DNA of 64,000 bases from NCBI GenBank assembly GCA_045658965.1, contig JAZOVZ010000041.1, positions 1-64,000 on the forward strand. The letters run 5' to 3'. Source of the DNA: SVQP01 sp045658965. GTDB taxonomy: Bacteria; Bacillota; Clostridia; Oscillospirales; CAG-272. Under the pieces are notes generated by a model. The model was not told where the DNA came from and did not search any database. It saw only the letters and a list, made by a program, of their open reading frames with translations. The stretch's first letter is position 1, and each line of letters starts with the position of its first letter. Below, piece by piece: positions 32,863 through 42,137 of the stretch. The position numbers and the translations under genes were made by a program.

Positions 32863-35607
32863 ATGTCAAACAGGCATGCATGGCATACCATGGAAACGGA
32901 ACAAATCTGCGAAATACTTGAAACGAATTCTGTAAAGGGTCTTTCAAAAAAGCAGGCTGCAGCACGTGCAAAAAAGCTCAATATTCGTCAACCTGAAGCA
33001 ATGCATCCCTTATTTATTCCTTCGGGGCGTCCTCTTTATAAGGATCTTGGAAAGCTGATGCTCAATCCCATTACGTTGCTGACGCTTTTCGTTGCCCTGA
33101 TCACTTGCTTTTTTGAAAAGCAATATGCATTGGGCGGCGTTATGGTTGCGATTTTGCTGATGAATACGCTGCTGTGCGCCATTGCAAACACACAAGCACG
33201 CAATATATGGAAAAAACTACAGCTTTATTCCAATCCGATGATCAAGGTCGTGCGAAGCGGGAAATTGTATACGACAGATGCACGTAACGTCCTGCCGGGC
33301 GATGTGGTTATTTTGGGTGAAGGTGACGTTTGCCCCGCTGATATCAAGCTGGAAAAGGGAAGCAGGCTGCGCGTATCGCAATACGTGCTCAAACCCGATC
33401 TGAGCCAAAAGTTTGATTTTGTCTCTGCAGAAAAATCCGGTGATTTTATGTATCAGCCCGGTCAGGAAGTATTTCATCCGGATTGCCGCAATATCGTGTA
33501 TGCCGGCTCGGTGATAGAGCAGGGATTTGCAAGAGGTATTGCGGTTGAAACGGGAAGTCACACCTATATAGGGGCTTCCAACGGCACGGTACCCGGCACC
33601 AATCAGATCACCGAACCACAAAGCATTGCCTTTATAAAGCGGTATTTTACGCGTTTTGCAACCGTTCAAGCGATCTTACTTGTACCGCTGACCGTTCTGC
33701 TGACTGTCACGATGCGTCAATCCATGACTTTCTCGGAGAGCTTTTTGACCGCACTTGCACTTTGCGCTTCTGCCATTGCAGAACACCTTGTATCACTTGC
33801 GGGCATTGTTCATGCCACCGGTATCAACTCTGCTGCATCACAGCAGGAAACCTCTGCCGTGGCAATCATTAAAAGCAACGAAGCGTCGGACAAGCTGTGT
33901 GAAATGACGGATCTGTTTCTGTTGGATTCCTCGGCGATCAGTGACGGCAAATATCATTTGGAATCGGTGTATGCTTGCGGAAACATTTATAACACGCAAG
34001 AACTCAGGAATACCAACGTGGAGCGTCTTGCGACCGATCTCTATCTTTACCGTACGGCAACCCGCCCAATCGATTCCTCCAATCGTGATGCGTTTGACGC
34101 GGGACTTACCGCACCGATCGATTCTTTGATCAAACACGTTGTGACCGATACCGAAGCAATCGACCTGATCCGCACCGCATCTTACGTATCCTGTGAGGAA
34201 CAGGTATTTACGGTTCACAATAAGCTGACCAGCGGTGATTATAACGTGATGCTTTCTCAGGACGAGCAATTACTCTTGCGCTGCACGCACGTTGCAACCA
34301 CGCAAGGTCAAAAGGAGTTGGATGACAGCGAGCATATCGCGCTCCGCACGCTTTGCCGTATCTACCGTGAATCCGGATATCGCATTTTGCTCATCGCCAA
34401 TCAAAAGGGGCTATCTGTCGTATGCATAGGTGTCCTTGCATTTTCGCATAAACCGGGATTTCAGTTTTCGGATTGCTGTCAACAACTGATTGACAGCGGC
34501 GTACGTATTTCGGTATTTATGCCGGATACGGCTGAAAATCTGAAAATACTTATGGACAGCGCGCTTGTCAGAGATCAATCCACAGACGTGTTGACGGCAC
34601 AGTCGGCAGATGATCAAGGTCTTGATCTGCACGTTGCTTACGGAAGTTACCGTGCATATCTCGGCTTCTCAGAAACACAAATCAAAGACTTGATCGTAAA
34701 GCTCAAGGAAAGAGGAAGCCACGTCGCATCTTATTGCGTAAACAACAGCTTGTACGAAATACACTCCATGGCTGACCTGACCATCACTTGCGATGCAATT
34801 GAGTACCGTTCTGCCAAGGTTGCAGAATCGTATTACGATAAATTGCCCGTGGACGGCAGAGACTTCAGCGCACGCGCTTCTCAGAATATGCGACGCAACT
34901 CGGGAGTCGTTTTAAGACGAGCAAATGATCAGGGCGGCGGCTTACACGGAATTCTCACCGGTAAAAAACACGCGTTGGCGATCAATTACAATCTTGCCAA
35001 TGCCGTCACCTATCTGATCACCGTACAGTTCTTCCGTGCTGTATTGCTGATCGTTCCTGCCATGTTTGGAATGCAGATGCTTTCTGCTGTGTCTCTTCTG
35101 GTCGGCGGATTGATCCTGGATGCAGCCGCTATCATGCTTTTTGGGTTTGCAAAGCCTGCTCAAAACGCTGTTTCGCCCTCTTATTCCATTATGAGGAGAC
35201 TTGAAAAACCTATCACGTATAACGTAGCCAATGTAGTGAGCGCTTGCGTCAGTGCTTTATTGGTTTGGTTGAGCTTTGCGCTTCTGCAGATCCTCGGAAT
35301 CGTTGATCTGCCCCAGAGCCTGAGCGTTGGATTTATTTCAACGTATTTGCTGCAGGGCACCGCATTTGCTGTCACACTTCACGAATATACCGCCAGCAAT
35401 CGCAAGTCCCCGTCTTTGTCCGTGGTCATATCTGCAGTTTTGTTCGTGCTTTTGCTTTGTGCTTGCATGTTTGTACCGACGCTTGGCACTTTGACAGGAT
35501 GCAATCATCAGTCCGTCGTATCTGTCGCAATGTCTGTCACAGCACCGATTATATACTATATCACTTACAAAATTTTAACGCTGCGCGGACTTAATCTGCA
35601 TAAATAA
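32863..35607 (+). CDS. P-type ATPase-like protein with degenerate catalytic motifs (putative pseudoenzyme)
   Basis: A 914-residue protein with the full architecture of P2-type cation ATPases: N-terminal cation-ATPase domain (~5-60), M1-M2, actuator domain, M3-M4, P and N domains, then M5-M10 from about residue 700. Every catalytic motif is altered. TGES becomes KPDL (177-180), PEGL of M4 becomes AEHL (306-309), and DKTGT becomes DSSAI with the Asp kept at 355. TGD becomes MPD (553-555), and GDGVND becomes SYCVNN (623-628), losing both Mg-binding aspartates. No KGA is seen. The frame is intact with a good RBS (AAGGGAGG) and normal codon use. It is therefore a conserved-looking pseudo-ATPase, perhaps a regulator or a scaffold. 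It is 46 bases downstream of clpE. Confidence 0.82.
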   Translation: MSNRHAWHTMETEQICEILETNSVKGLSKKQAAARAKKLNIRQPEAMHPLFIPSGRPLYKDLGKLMLNPITLLTLFVALITCFFEKQYALGGVMVAILLMNTLLCAIANTQARNIWKKLQLYSNPMIKVVRSGKLYTTDARNVLPGDVVILGEGDVCPADIKLEKGSRLRVSQYVLKPDLSQKFDFVSAEKSGDFMYQPGQEVFHPDCRNIVYAGSVIEQGFARGIAVETGSHTYIGASNGTVPGTNQITEPQSIAFIKRYFTRFATVQAILLVPLTVLLTVTMRQSMTFSESFLTALALCASAIAEHLVSLAGIVHATGINSAASQQETSAVAIIKSNEASDKLCEMTDLFLLDSSAISDGKYHLESVYACGNIYNTQELRNTNVERLATDLYLYRTATRPIDSSNRDAFDAGLTAPIDSLIKHVVTDTEAIDLIRTASYVSCEEQVFTVHNKLTSGDYNVMLSQDEQLLLRCTHVATTQGQKELDDSEHIALRTLCRIYRESGYRILLIANQKGLSVVCIGVLAFSHKPGFQFSDCCQQLIDSGVRISVFMPDTAENLKILMDSALVRDQSTDVLTAQSADDQGLDLHVAYGSYRAYLGFSETQIKDLIVKLKERGSHVASYCVNNSLYEIHSMADLTITCDAIEYRSAKVAESYYDKLPVDGRDFSARASQNMRRNSGVVLRRANDQGGGLHGILTGKKHALAINYNLANAVTYLITVQFFRAVLLIVPAMFGMQMLSAVSLLVGGLILDAAAIMLFGFAKPAQNAVSPSYSIMRRLEKPITYNVANVVSACVSALLVWLSFALLQILGIVDLPQSLSVGFISTYLLQGTAFAVTLHEYTASNRKSPSLSVVISAVLFVLLLCACMFVPTLGTLTGCNHQSVVSVAMSVTAPIIYYITYKILTLRGLNLHK

Positions 35608-35660
35608 TTGATATTCCTCTGCAATTTCACGTATGATGAATGGAAAGGGGAGTGATTATA

Positions 35661-35963
35661 TTGAACAAATGCTGCAGTTTTCTTGAGCTGTCCGGCAAGG
35701 AAGTAATCAATCTGTGTACCGGCGAAAAGCTGGGACGCATTTGCGATATTGAGATAAACACAAATGACCGTACAGTGATTTCTATCGTAATACCCGGGCG
35801 CGGAAGCGTGCTTGGACTCGGAAAGGCAACGGAAACGATAATCCCATGGTGCAAGATCGAATGCATCGGAGAAGATGCTGTTCTGGTGAGATTGAATGCA
35901 GAAGAGTTTTCTCACTGCACGGTCCCCAAAAGGAAGCTCAAGCGAAATTTGTTCGGAAATTAA
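35661..35963 (+). CDS. YlmC/YmxH-family PRC-barrel sporulation protein
   Basis: About 100 residues. FLELSGKEVINLCTGEKLGRICDIEI is the PRC-barrel start, followed by IVIPGRGS and IIPWCKIECIGEDAVLV, which match the YlmC/YmxH family seen in endospore formers. Precise function is unknown. I chose the TTG at 35661 because GGAAAGGGGAGTG sits in front of it at good distance. The ATG at 35640 would lie within that ribosome-binding region. It is probably cotranscribed from upstream. Confidence 0.78.
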   Translation: MNKCCSFLELSGKEVINLCTGEKLGRICDIEINTNDRTVISIVIPGRGSVLGLGKATETIIPWCKIECIGEDAVLVRLNAEEFSHCTVPKRKLKRNLFGN

Positions 35964-35996
35964 TTGTAAACTATTTGTAAACATTGATTTTACCTA

Positions 35997-36025
35997 TTGC
36001 ACATCCATACAAGTTATGGTATAAT
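35997..36025 (+). promoter_or_regulatory. promoter of rpsB-tsf
   Basis: TTGCAC (35997-36002), 17-base spacer, TATAAT (36020-36025). Confidence 0.65.
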
Positions 36026-36031
36026 ATCTGC

Positions 36032-36176
36032 CGTTGTGTTGGGAAACCAACATGATAATAATAAAATACACACACAGGGAAGGCAGGGTACTACCGGTGT
36101 TTCATGCGGCAATAAAAGCCCTGAAATTGATGCGTACCGAACGACTCTGTGGTGGAAAAACCGAAGGAGGACTAAA
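36032..36176 (+). promoter_or_regulatory. long 5' leader of rpsB, possibly structured
   Basis: The predicted transcript carries ~145 untranslated bases. It contains a perfect TGTTGG-GAAA-CCAACA hairpin (36036-36051, GNRA loop) and a longer-range CAGGG/CCCTG pairing. An S2 autoregulatory leader is possible, but I cannot match it to a known RNA family. Confidence 0.4.
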
Positions 36177-36920
36177 ATGTCTATCATCACAATCAAGCAG
36201 CTCTTGGAAGCAGGTGTACACTTTGGACACCACACCAGAAGATGGAACCCCAAAATGCAGGAATACATCTTCACCGAAAGAAACGGCATCTACATCATCG
36301 ACCTGCAGAAGACCGTTAAGAAGTTTGAGGAAGCTTACGATTTCGTTCGCGAGCTCTCTGCAAACGGCGGCACCATGCTGTTCGTTGGTACTAAGAAGCA
36401 GGCAGCTGAAGCTATCAAGGAAGAAGCTACCAGATGCGGCATGTACTATGTAAACGTAAGATGGCCCGGCGGTATGATGACCAACTTCAAGACCATCAAG
36501 AGCTCCATCAATCGTCTGAACAGCCTGACCAAGATGCAGGAAGACGGCACTTTCGACATGCTTCCCAAGAAGGAAGTTGCTGCAAAGCAGAAGGAAATCT
36601 TCGACCTGGAGAAGTCCTACGGCGGTATCAAGACCATGGACAGACTGCCTGATGCAGTGTTCATCGTTGACCCCCGCAAGGAAAGAAACGCAGTTCTCGA
36701 GGCTAAGAAGCTGGGTATCCCGGTTATCGCTATCGTTGACACCAACTGCGATCCCGACGACGCTGACTACGTTATCCCCGGCAATGACGACGCTATCCGC
36801 GCTATCAAGCTGATCTCTTCCGTAATCGCTGACGGTATCATCGAAGGCAGACAGGGCGAGCAGCTGACCGAGGCAGTAGAGGTTAAGGCAGAGGCTGAGA
36901 CCGAAGAGGCTGCTGAGTAA
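36177..36920 (+). CDS. rpsB: 30S ribosomal protein S2
   Basis: S2 of the small subunit. Starts MSIITIKQLLEAGVHFGHHTRRWNPKM, the family hallmark, with KKQAAEAIKEEA, RWPGGMMTNFKTI and PDAVFIVDPRKE and the second signature PVIAIVDTNCDPD. A Glu/Ala-rich tail ends the 247-residue protein. The start follows GAAGGAGGACTAAA. Sixty in-frame upstream codons belong to the leader. Codon usage is strongly biased, as expected for ribosomal genes. Confidence 0.97.
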   Translation: MSIITIKQLLEAGVHFGHHTRRWNPKMQEYIFTERNGIYIIDLQKTVKKFEEAYDFVRELSANGGTMLFVGTKKQAAEAIKEEATRCGMYYVNVRWPGGMMTNFKTIKSSINRLNSLTKMQEDGTFDMLPKKEVAAKQKEIFDLEKSYGGIKTMDRLPDAVFIVDPRKERNAVLEAKKLGIPVIAIVDTNCDPDDADYVIPGNDDAIRAIKLISSVIADGIIEGRQGEQLTEAVEVKAEAETEEAAE

Positions 36921-36949
36921 TCCCGATCAAAAATTAAGGAGAATTAAAA

Positions 36950-37873
36950 ATGGCTAACATTACTGCAAAAGACGTTGCAACACTGCGCGCTAAGACCGGT
37001 ATCGGTATGATGGAGTGCAAGAAGGCACTCGTAGAAGCTGACGGCGACATTGATGCCGCTATCAAGATCCTCCGCGAAAAGGGCGAGCTCAAGGCAGAGA
37101 GCAAGATGGCTACCAGAATTGCTGCTGACGGTATCGTTGACGTTTATACCGAGGGCAACACCACCGCTATGATCGAGGTTAACTCTGAGACCGACTTCGT
37201 TGCAAAGAATGCTTCTTTCCAGGAATTCGTTAAGAACCTGCTCAAGACCATCGTTGCTAACAAGCCCGCAGACGTTGACGCTCTGATGGCATCCGACTAC
37301 GTTGATGGCAGCTGCACCGTTGAGGCTAAGCTCAAGGAGCAGATCTTCGTTATCGGTGAGAAGCTGAGCATCCGCCGCTTCATGGTTATCGACGGTGTTA
37401 CCAGCACCTACGTTCACGGTATGGGCTCTATCGGCGTTGTAACCCTGTTCGACACCGATTGCGCTGACAAGGAAGGCTTTGCTGAGTTTGCAAGAAACAT
37501 TTCTCTGCAGATCGGTGCATACGTAACTCCTTACCTTGACAGACACCACGTTCCCGCATCCGTTATCGAGTCCGAGAAGGAAATTCTCATGGCTCAGATC
37601 TCCAACGATCCTGCAATGGCTAAGAAGCCCGAAGCAATCAAGGCTAAGATGGTTGAGGGTAGAATTTCCAAGTTCTACGACAACAACTGCCTGGTTGACA
37701 TGGGCTACATCAAGGACGACGACATGACCGTTGGCCAGTATATCGCTGCTACCGCTAAGGAGCTGGGCGGCTCTATCGCCGTTAAGGCATTCTGGCGTTA
37801 CGAAAAGGGCGAAGGCATCCAGAAGAGAGAAGAGAACTTCGCTGACGAGATCGCTAAGCTGACCAACAAGTAA
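36950..37873 (+). CDS. tsf: elongation factor Ts
   Basis: Guanine-nucleotide exchange factor for EF-Tu. The N-terminal UBA-like domain has TGIGMMECKKALVEADGD, followed by NSETDFVAKN, which contacts EF-Tu. 307 residues, typical. It lies 29 bases after rpsB with AAGGAG before the ATG. It shares the ribosomal-type codon bias and ends at a strong terminator. Confidence 0.97.
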   Translation: MANITAKDVATLRAKTGIGMMECKKALVEADGDIDAAIKILREKGELKAESKMATRIAADGIVDVYTEGNTTAMIEVNSETDFVAKNASFQEFVKNLLKTIVANKPADVDALMASDYVDGSCTVEAKLKEQIFVIGEKLSIRRFMVIDGVTSTYVHGMGSIGVVTLFDTDCADKEGFAEFARNISLQIGAYVTPYLDRHHVPASVIESEKEILMAQISNDPAMAKKPEAIKAKMVEGRISKFYDNNCLVDMGYIKDDDMTVGQYIAATAKELGGSIAVKAFWRYEKGEGIQKREENFADEIAKLTNK

Positions 37874-37890
37874 TATTGGTACTCCAAAAT

Positions 37891-37923
37891 AAGAGCACGG
37901 TGCAAACCGTGCTCTTGTTTTTT
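37891..37923 (+). terminator. Rho-independent terminator of rpsB-tsf
   Basis: AAGAGCACGG (37891-37900), loop TGCAAA, CCGTGCTCTT (37907-37916), then GTTTTTT. Confidence 0.9.
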
Positions 37924-37954
37924 ATCTTTTCTGCAATTAATTTACAAATACCTG

Positions 37955-37983
37955 TTTACAAATTCTCAAAAATGTAGTACAAT
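37955..37983 (+). promoter_or_regulatory. promoter of pyrH
   Basis: TTTACA (37955-37960), 17-base spacer, TACAAT (37978-37983). A second TATAAT at 37992-37997 lacks a good -35. Confidence 0.6.
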
Positions 37984-38024
37984 ATATTCTGTATAATAAT
38001 ATATCTATTTTGAGGTGATCACAT

Positions 38025-38744
38025 ATGTCTTCTAAACCCGAATATCGCAGAATCGTTCTCAAGCTTTCCGGTGAAGCGCTTGCTCCCGCGCAGGCAGGGG
38101 ACGGTATTCTGGATTTCAATAAGATCGAACAGGTCGCAGAAGTTATCAAAAAGTGCCAGGCACAAGGTGTCCAGGTTGCCGTTATCGTTGGTGCAGGCAA
38201 TATTTGGCGCGGCCGTGCCGGTGGTGGAATGAATCATTCCAGAGCAGACCAGATGGGCATGCTTGCTACCACGATCAATGCCATTGCTATTCAAGACACG
38301 TTCATCAAAAGCGGTATCGATACCGTGGTCATGACCTCGGTGGAAATGCATGCATATGCAGAGTATTATACCGCAAGACACGCAGATCGTGCGTTAAATG
38401 AAGGCAAGGTGGTTGTATTTGGTTGCGGACTTGGTTGGCCCTACTTCTCAACCGACACCCCCGCTGTCGTTCGCGCTGCGGAAATCGAGGCGGACGCAGT
38501 GCTTATGGCAAAGAACGTGGATTATCTCTACACAGCCGATCCCAAAAAGGATCCCAACGCTAAGCCTATTTATGATATCACATATGCAGAAATTCTTGAT
38601 AAAGGTCTCAAAGCGTTTGACATGACTGCCGTCAGCTTCTGCAAAGAAAACAACATTACCACTTACGGATTTGCTCTGAGCGATCCCGAAAACATCTATA
38701 GAGTTGTGATGGGCGAGCAGATCGGAACCAAAATGCATAATTAA
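38025..38744 (+). CDS. pyrH: UMP kinase
   Basis: Hexameric bacterial UMP kinase (amino-acid-kinase fold), which makes UDP for pyrimidine nucleotide synthesis. KLSGEALA at the N terminus, VIVGAGNIWRGR (~55-66), the GTGxPYFSTDT-type loop here as GCGLGWPYFSTDTPA, and KNVDYLYTADPKKDPNA are all in place. 239 residues. RBS GAGGTGAT. First gene of a unit with frr. Confidence 0.96.
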   Translation: MSSKPEYRRIVLKLSGEALAPAQAGDGILDFNKIEQVAEVIKKCQAQGVQVAVIVGAGNIWRGRAGGGMNHSRADQMGMLATTINAIAIQDTFIKSGIDTVVMTSVEMHAYAEYYTARHADRALNEGKVVVFGCGLGWPYFSTDTPAVVRAAEIEADAVLMAKNVDYLYTADPKKDPNAKPIYDITYAEILDKGLKAFDMTAVSFCKENNITTYGFALSDPENIYRVVMGEQIGTKMHN

Positions 38745-38783
38745 AAAATATTAATTACTTACATAAAAGAAAGGAAACACATT

Positions 38784-39338
38784 ATGGGTTACAATACCAA
38801 AGAATTAGAAGCAAAGCTTCAGAAGAACAACGTTGCATACGAAAACAATCTTGAGAACATTCGCGCCAGCCAGGCAAATCCCAAGCTGCTTTCCAGAGTC
38901 ACTTTTGAATACTACGGCTCTCCCACACCTCTGAACACCATGGCAGATATTCGCGTCAGCGATGCAAGAACGCTGACCATCATGCCTTACGATAAGTCCA
39001 CCCTGAAGGCAATCGAAAAGGCGATTCTCGCTTCCGATATTGGCATCACTCCTAACAATGACGGCCAGGCTATCCGTCTTGTATTCCCGCAGCTGACCCA
39101 GGATCGCAGAAAGGAACTTTCCAAGCAGATCTCCAAAATGGGCGAAGATGCTAAGGTTTCCGCTCGTATGATCCGTAAGAATGCAAATGATGAGATCAAG
39201 CAGCTCAAAAAGGACGGAGTTCTGACCGAGGATGACGAGGAGAACGCAAAGAAGAAGGTTCAGGATCTGACCGATAAGTACATCAAGCAGATCGACGTGA
39301 TCACCGATAAGAAGATTGCCGATATCATGGCAGTATAA
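38784..39338 (+). CDS. frr: ribosome recycling factor
   Basis: Splits post-termination ribosomes together with EF-G. 184 residues: a three-helix bundle with the family motifs LENIRASQANPKLL, DARTLTIMPYDKS and IRLVFPQLTQDRRKEL. RBS GAAAGGAA. It follows pyrH by 39 bases, as in most Firmicutes, and a terminator follows. Confidence 0.97.
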   Translation: MGYNTKELEAKLQKNNVAYENNLENIRASQANPKLLSRVTFEYYGSPTPLNTMADIRVSDARTLTIMPYDKSTLKAIEKAILASDIGITPNNDGQAIRLVFPQLTQDRRKELSKQISKMGEDAKVSARMIRKNANDEIKQLKKDGVLTEDDEENAKKKVQDLTDKYIKQIDVITDKKIADIMAV

Positions 39339-39344
39339 CAATAC

Positions 39345-39369
39345 GGCGGGTCAGCTGACCCGCCTTTTG
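39345..39369 (+). terminator. Rho-independent terminator after frr
   Basis: GGCGGGTCAG pairs with CTGACCCGCC with no unpaired loop bases in the drawn stem (39345-39364), followed by TTTTG. Its location just before uppS suggests that it dampens rather than separates the downstream genes. Confidence 0.8.
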
Positions 39370-39385
39370 TTGGATAAGGTTAATT

Positions 39386-40099
39386 ATGATTGACAAAAAT
39401 ACAAAAACGCCTTTACGCGTTGACCAAAACCTGCGCCATATCGCATTTATTATGGACGGTAACGGCAGATGGGCAAAAAAGCGCGGAATGCCGCGCACTT
39501 ACGGTCACAAGCAGGGCGTCAAAACTTTCGAATCTATTGCAGATTACTGTGCAAAAATCGGTTTGGAAGCTGTCACCGTATATGCATTCTCCACCGAAAA
39601 CTGGAAGCGCCCTCAAGATGAGGTCGACGCACTGATGAAGCTTGTTGAGCAATATCTCGATGATTTTGCAAAAAAAGCAGCGTCGATGTCCGTTGAGCTG
39701 CATATGATCGGCGATCTCTCCGTATTTCCGAAGACGCTTCAAGATAAAATTGCCAACGTGGAAAAGTTGTCTGCAGGTAAGCCCTGCAAGCTTTGCGTTG
39801 CATTTAATTACGGCGGACGCCATGAGATCGTTCATGCTTGCAACGCCTTGATCAAGCAAGGCAAGCAACAAATCACAGAGCAGGATATCATTGATAATTT
39901 GTACACCGCTGATATACCGGATCCCGATCTGATCGTCAGAACGGGCGGTGAAATGCGACTTTCCAATTTTCTTTTGTGGCAAGCCGCATATTCCGAATTT
40001 TATGCAACCGAAAAGCTTTGGCCCGATATGAAGCCTGAAGACGTCGATTTGGCGATAGAGGCTTTCAACAAAAGATCCAGACGCTTTGGCGGTATTTAA
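39386..40099 (+). CDS. uppS: isoprenyl transferase (undecaprenyl diphosphate synthase)
   Basis: cis-Prenyltransferase making the C55 lipid carrier for cell-wall synthesis. AFIMDGNGRWAKKRG (catalytic Asp) near residue 17, YAFSTENW.RP, FNYGGRHEIV and the C-terminal RTGGEMRLSNFLLWQAAYSE are the five conserved regions. 237 residues. It starts a run of genes uppS-cdsA-dxr-rseP-ispG-polC with short gaps or overlaps. Confidence 0.96.
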   Translation: MIDKNTKTPLRVDQNLRHIAFIMDGNGRWAKKRGMPRTYGHKQGVKTFESIADYCAKIGLEAVTVYAFSTENWKRPQDEVDALMKLVEQYLDDFAKKAASMSVELHMIGDLSVFPKTLQDKIANVEKLSAGKPCKLCVAFNYGGRHEIVHACNALIKQGKQQITEQDIIDNLYTADIPDPDLIVRTGGEMRLSNFLLWQAAYSEFYATEKLWPDMKPEDVDLAIEAFNKRSRRFGGI

Positions 40100-40115
40100 C
40101 TTTTGAGAGGTAATT

Positions 40116-40943
40116 ATGATAGTCAGAATTATATCAGCAATTGTAGCATTGCTGATTCTGTTACCCATACTTTGGTTTTCCGATTCTTTTCTGCTGCCTT
40201 TGGCGGCAGCAATCGTCGCAATTATCAGTCTTTATGAAATGTTTGGTTGCTTAAAGGTCAAGCGCAATCTTTGGATCAGTATTCCGTTTTATTTTGTTGC
40301 CGCATTTGCACCCTTTGCAATGCGATACATGCAGGATAGGAAGCTCATGCTCGCTTGCTACGCGGCATGCATCGGGGTACTTGCATTGATTATGTTAACT
40401 GCAAGCGTTTTCTCTCACAGAAAGCTGCCGACTTCCCAAACTGCATCCGCCTACATGACAGCCATGTACATTATCGCTGCTTTCACGTCTATCGTGTATG
40501 TCAGAGATTCCAGCGATAAAGGACAGTTTTTGCTTATCATGATGTTTGCCGCACCGTGGGTAACCGATACCTTCGCGTATTTCTTTGGCAAGGCATTCGG
40601 TAAGCACAAGCTGATTCCCGATGTCAGCCCCAAGAAAACAATCGAGGGAAGCGTTGCCGGCATTATTTGCTGCACCTTGATCATTCTCGGTTATGCGTAT
40701 GTTTGCTCTCGCGTCTGGGGCGTACAGTGCAACTATGCCATTTTGGCTGCACTGGGCGTATTGCTGTCAATCGTTGGCCAGATCGGTGATCTTGCAATGT
40801 CTGTGATTAAAAGAGAATATAACATCAAAGACTATGGAAAGATCATGCCCGGTCACGGCGGTGCTTTAGACAGATTTGACTCTGTTCTCGCCGTCGCTAT
40901 CGTTCTTGCTGCGGCAGAGATCTTCGTTGACGTTTTCGCATGA
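40116..40943 (+). CDS. cdsA: phosphatidate cytidylyltransferase
   Basis: Makes CDP-diacylglycerol from phosphatidate and CTP in the inner membrane. About eight hydrophobic helices. The signature SVIKREYNIKDYGKIMPGHG followed by GALDRFDS near the C terminus is complete, and VSPKKTIEGSVAG is also typical. 275 residues. RBS GAGAGG. Its stop overlaps the dxr start by four bases. Confidence 0.95.
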   Translation: MIVRIISAIVALLILLPILWFSDSFLLPLAAAIVAIISLYEMFGCLKVKRNLWISIPFYFVAAFAPFAMRYMQDRKLMLACYAACIGVLALIMLTASVFSHRKLPTSQTASAYMTAMYIIAAFTSIVYVRDSSDKGQFLLIMMFAAPWVTDTFAYFFGKAFGKHKLIPDVSPKKTIEGSVAGIICCTLIILGYAYVCSRVWGVQCNYAILAALGVLLSIVGQIGDLAMSVIKREYNIKDYGKIMPGHGGALDRFDSVLAVAIVLAAAEIFVDVFA

Positions 40944-42115
40944 GCAATTTATACCCGTCTATGATCATTTTGGGCGCAACCGGATCTGTTGGCAAGCAAG
41001 CCGCAGACGTTGCGCTCATGCATAACGTTAAGGTCGATGCACTCAGTGCCAATACAAGCGTAGTTGAAACCGAAGAAATGGTGCGCAAGCTTTCTCCCAA
41101 AGCGTGCGCTATGGCTGATGAAAAAAGCGCGCAGGATCTTGCAGTCCGCATAGCCGATCTGCCTGTCAAGGTGTACGGCGGTGCACAGGGCGTTTGCGAT
41201 ATGATCGCAGAGACAGGCACCGAACAAGACCGTCAGGTAGTGGTAAACTCCATTCTCGGTCAAGCAGGACTTGCGCCTACGGTAGCTACCTTGCAGGCAG
41301 GGAAGCAGCTTGCCCTTGCCAACAAAGAATCTCTTGTGGTAGCAGGCGAAATCGTGATGCCTTTGGCAAAAAAACAGGGAATTGACATTCTGCCTGTTGA
41401 CAGTGAGCATTGCGCCATCTATCAATGCTTGCGTGCCGGAAAGGCAAAAGAGATCAAGCGCATTATGCTGACCGCTTCGGGCGGACCGTTCTACGGTTAT
41501 ACGCGAGAGCAGCTTGAAGGCGTTACCAAGCAACACACGCTTGCGCATCCCACTTGGAACATGGGTGCAAAAATCACTGTTGACAGTGCTACTATGATGA
41601 ACAAAGGCTTTGAAGTGATCGAAGCCGTGCATCTTTTTGACGTTGCACCGAACCAAGTAGAGGTTACTGTGCACCGCGAAAGTATAATTCACTCTGCAGT
41701 TGAATATATTGATAATAACGTCATAGCGCAGCTTTCCGTTCCCGACATGCGTTCATGCGTACAGTATGCTTTGACGCACCCGATTCGTATAGAAGCTTCT
41801 ATTCCGCAGCTGGATTGGTTCTCGGTCGGTAAGCTGACGTTTGACAAGCCCGATTTACAGACCTTTAGTCCCTTACGGCTTGCATTTGATTGTATTAACA
41901 AGGGCGGAGCCCTGCCTGCCGTACTGAATGCCGCTAATGAAATATGCGTAGCTGCCTTTTTACATGAGCGGCTTTCTTTCTGTGGTATCATGGATACCTT
42001 AGAGCAGGTAGTAGCCGACATGCAATACGCGGCAAATATGCACACCATGGACGAGATTCTCGCGTGCGACCGCGAATCCCGCATACTTGCTAAGCGTTAT
42101 TTGGAAAAACAGTAA
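40940..42115 (+). CDS. dxr: 1-deoxy-D-xylulose 5-phosphate reductoisomerase
   Basis: Second step of the MEP isoprenoid pathway (NADPH- and metal-dependent). ILGATGSVGKQAADV binds NADPH, ANKESLVVAGE follows, PVDSEHCAIYQC carries metal-binding Asp/Glu, and the flexible-loop HPTWNMGAKITVDSATMMNKG completes the active site. 391 residues. It sits beside ispG of the same pathway, with rseP between. Confidence 0.96.
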   Translation: MSNLYPSMIILGATGSVGKQAADVALMHNVKVDALSANTSVVETEEMVRKLSPKACAMADEKSAQDLAVRIADLPVKVYGGAQGVCDMIAETGTEQDRQVVVNSILGQAGLAPTVATLQAGKQLALANKESLVVAGEIVMPLAKKQGIDILPVDSEHCAIYQCLRAGKAKEIKRIMLTASGGPFYGYTREQLEGVTKQHTLAHPTWNMGAKITVDSATMMNKGFEVIEAVHLFDVAPNQVEVTVHRESIIHSAVEYIDNNVIAQLSVPDMRSCVQYALTHPIRIEASIPQLDWFSVGKLTFDKPDLQTFSPLRLAFDCINKGGALPAVLNAANEICVAAFLHERLSFCGIMDTLEQVVADMQYAANMHTMDEILACDRESRILAKRYLEKQ

Positions 42116-42137
42116 TTATTTCGAAGGAGAACTTCAT

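Noticed and set aside
32863..35607. Calling the P-type ATPase-like gene a pseudogene
   Set aside because: The frame is intact over 914 codons, has a good ribosome-binding site and normal codon use; only the motif residues are changed. Pseudoenzyme fits better than decay.
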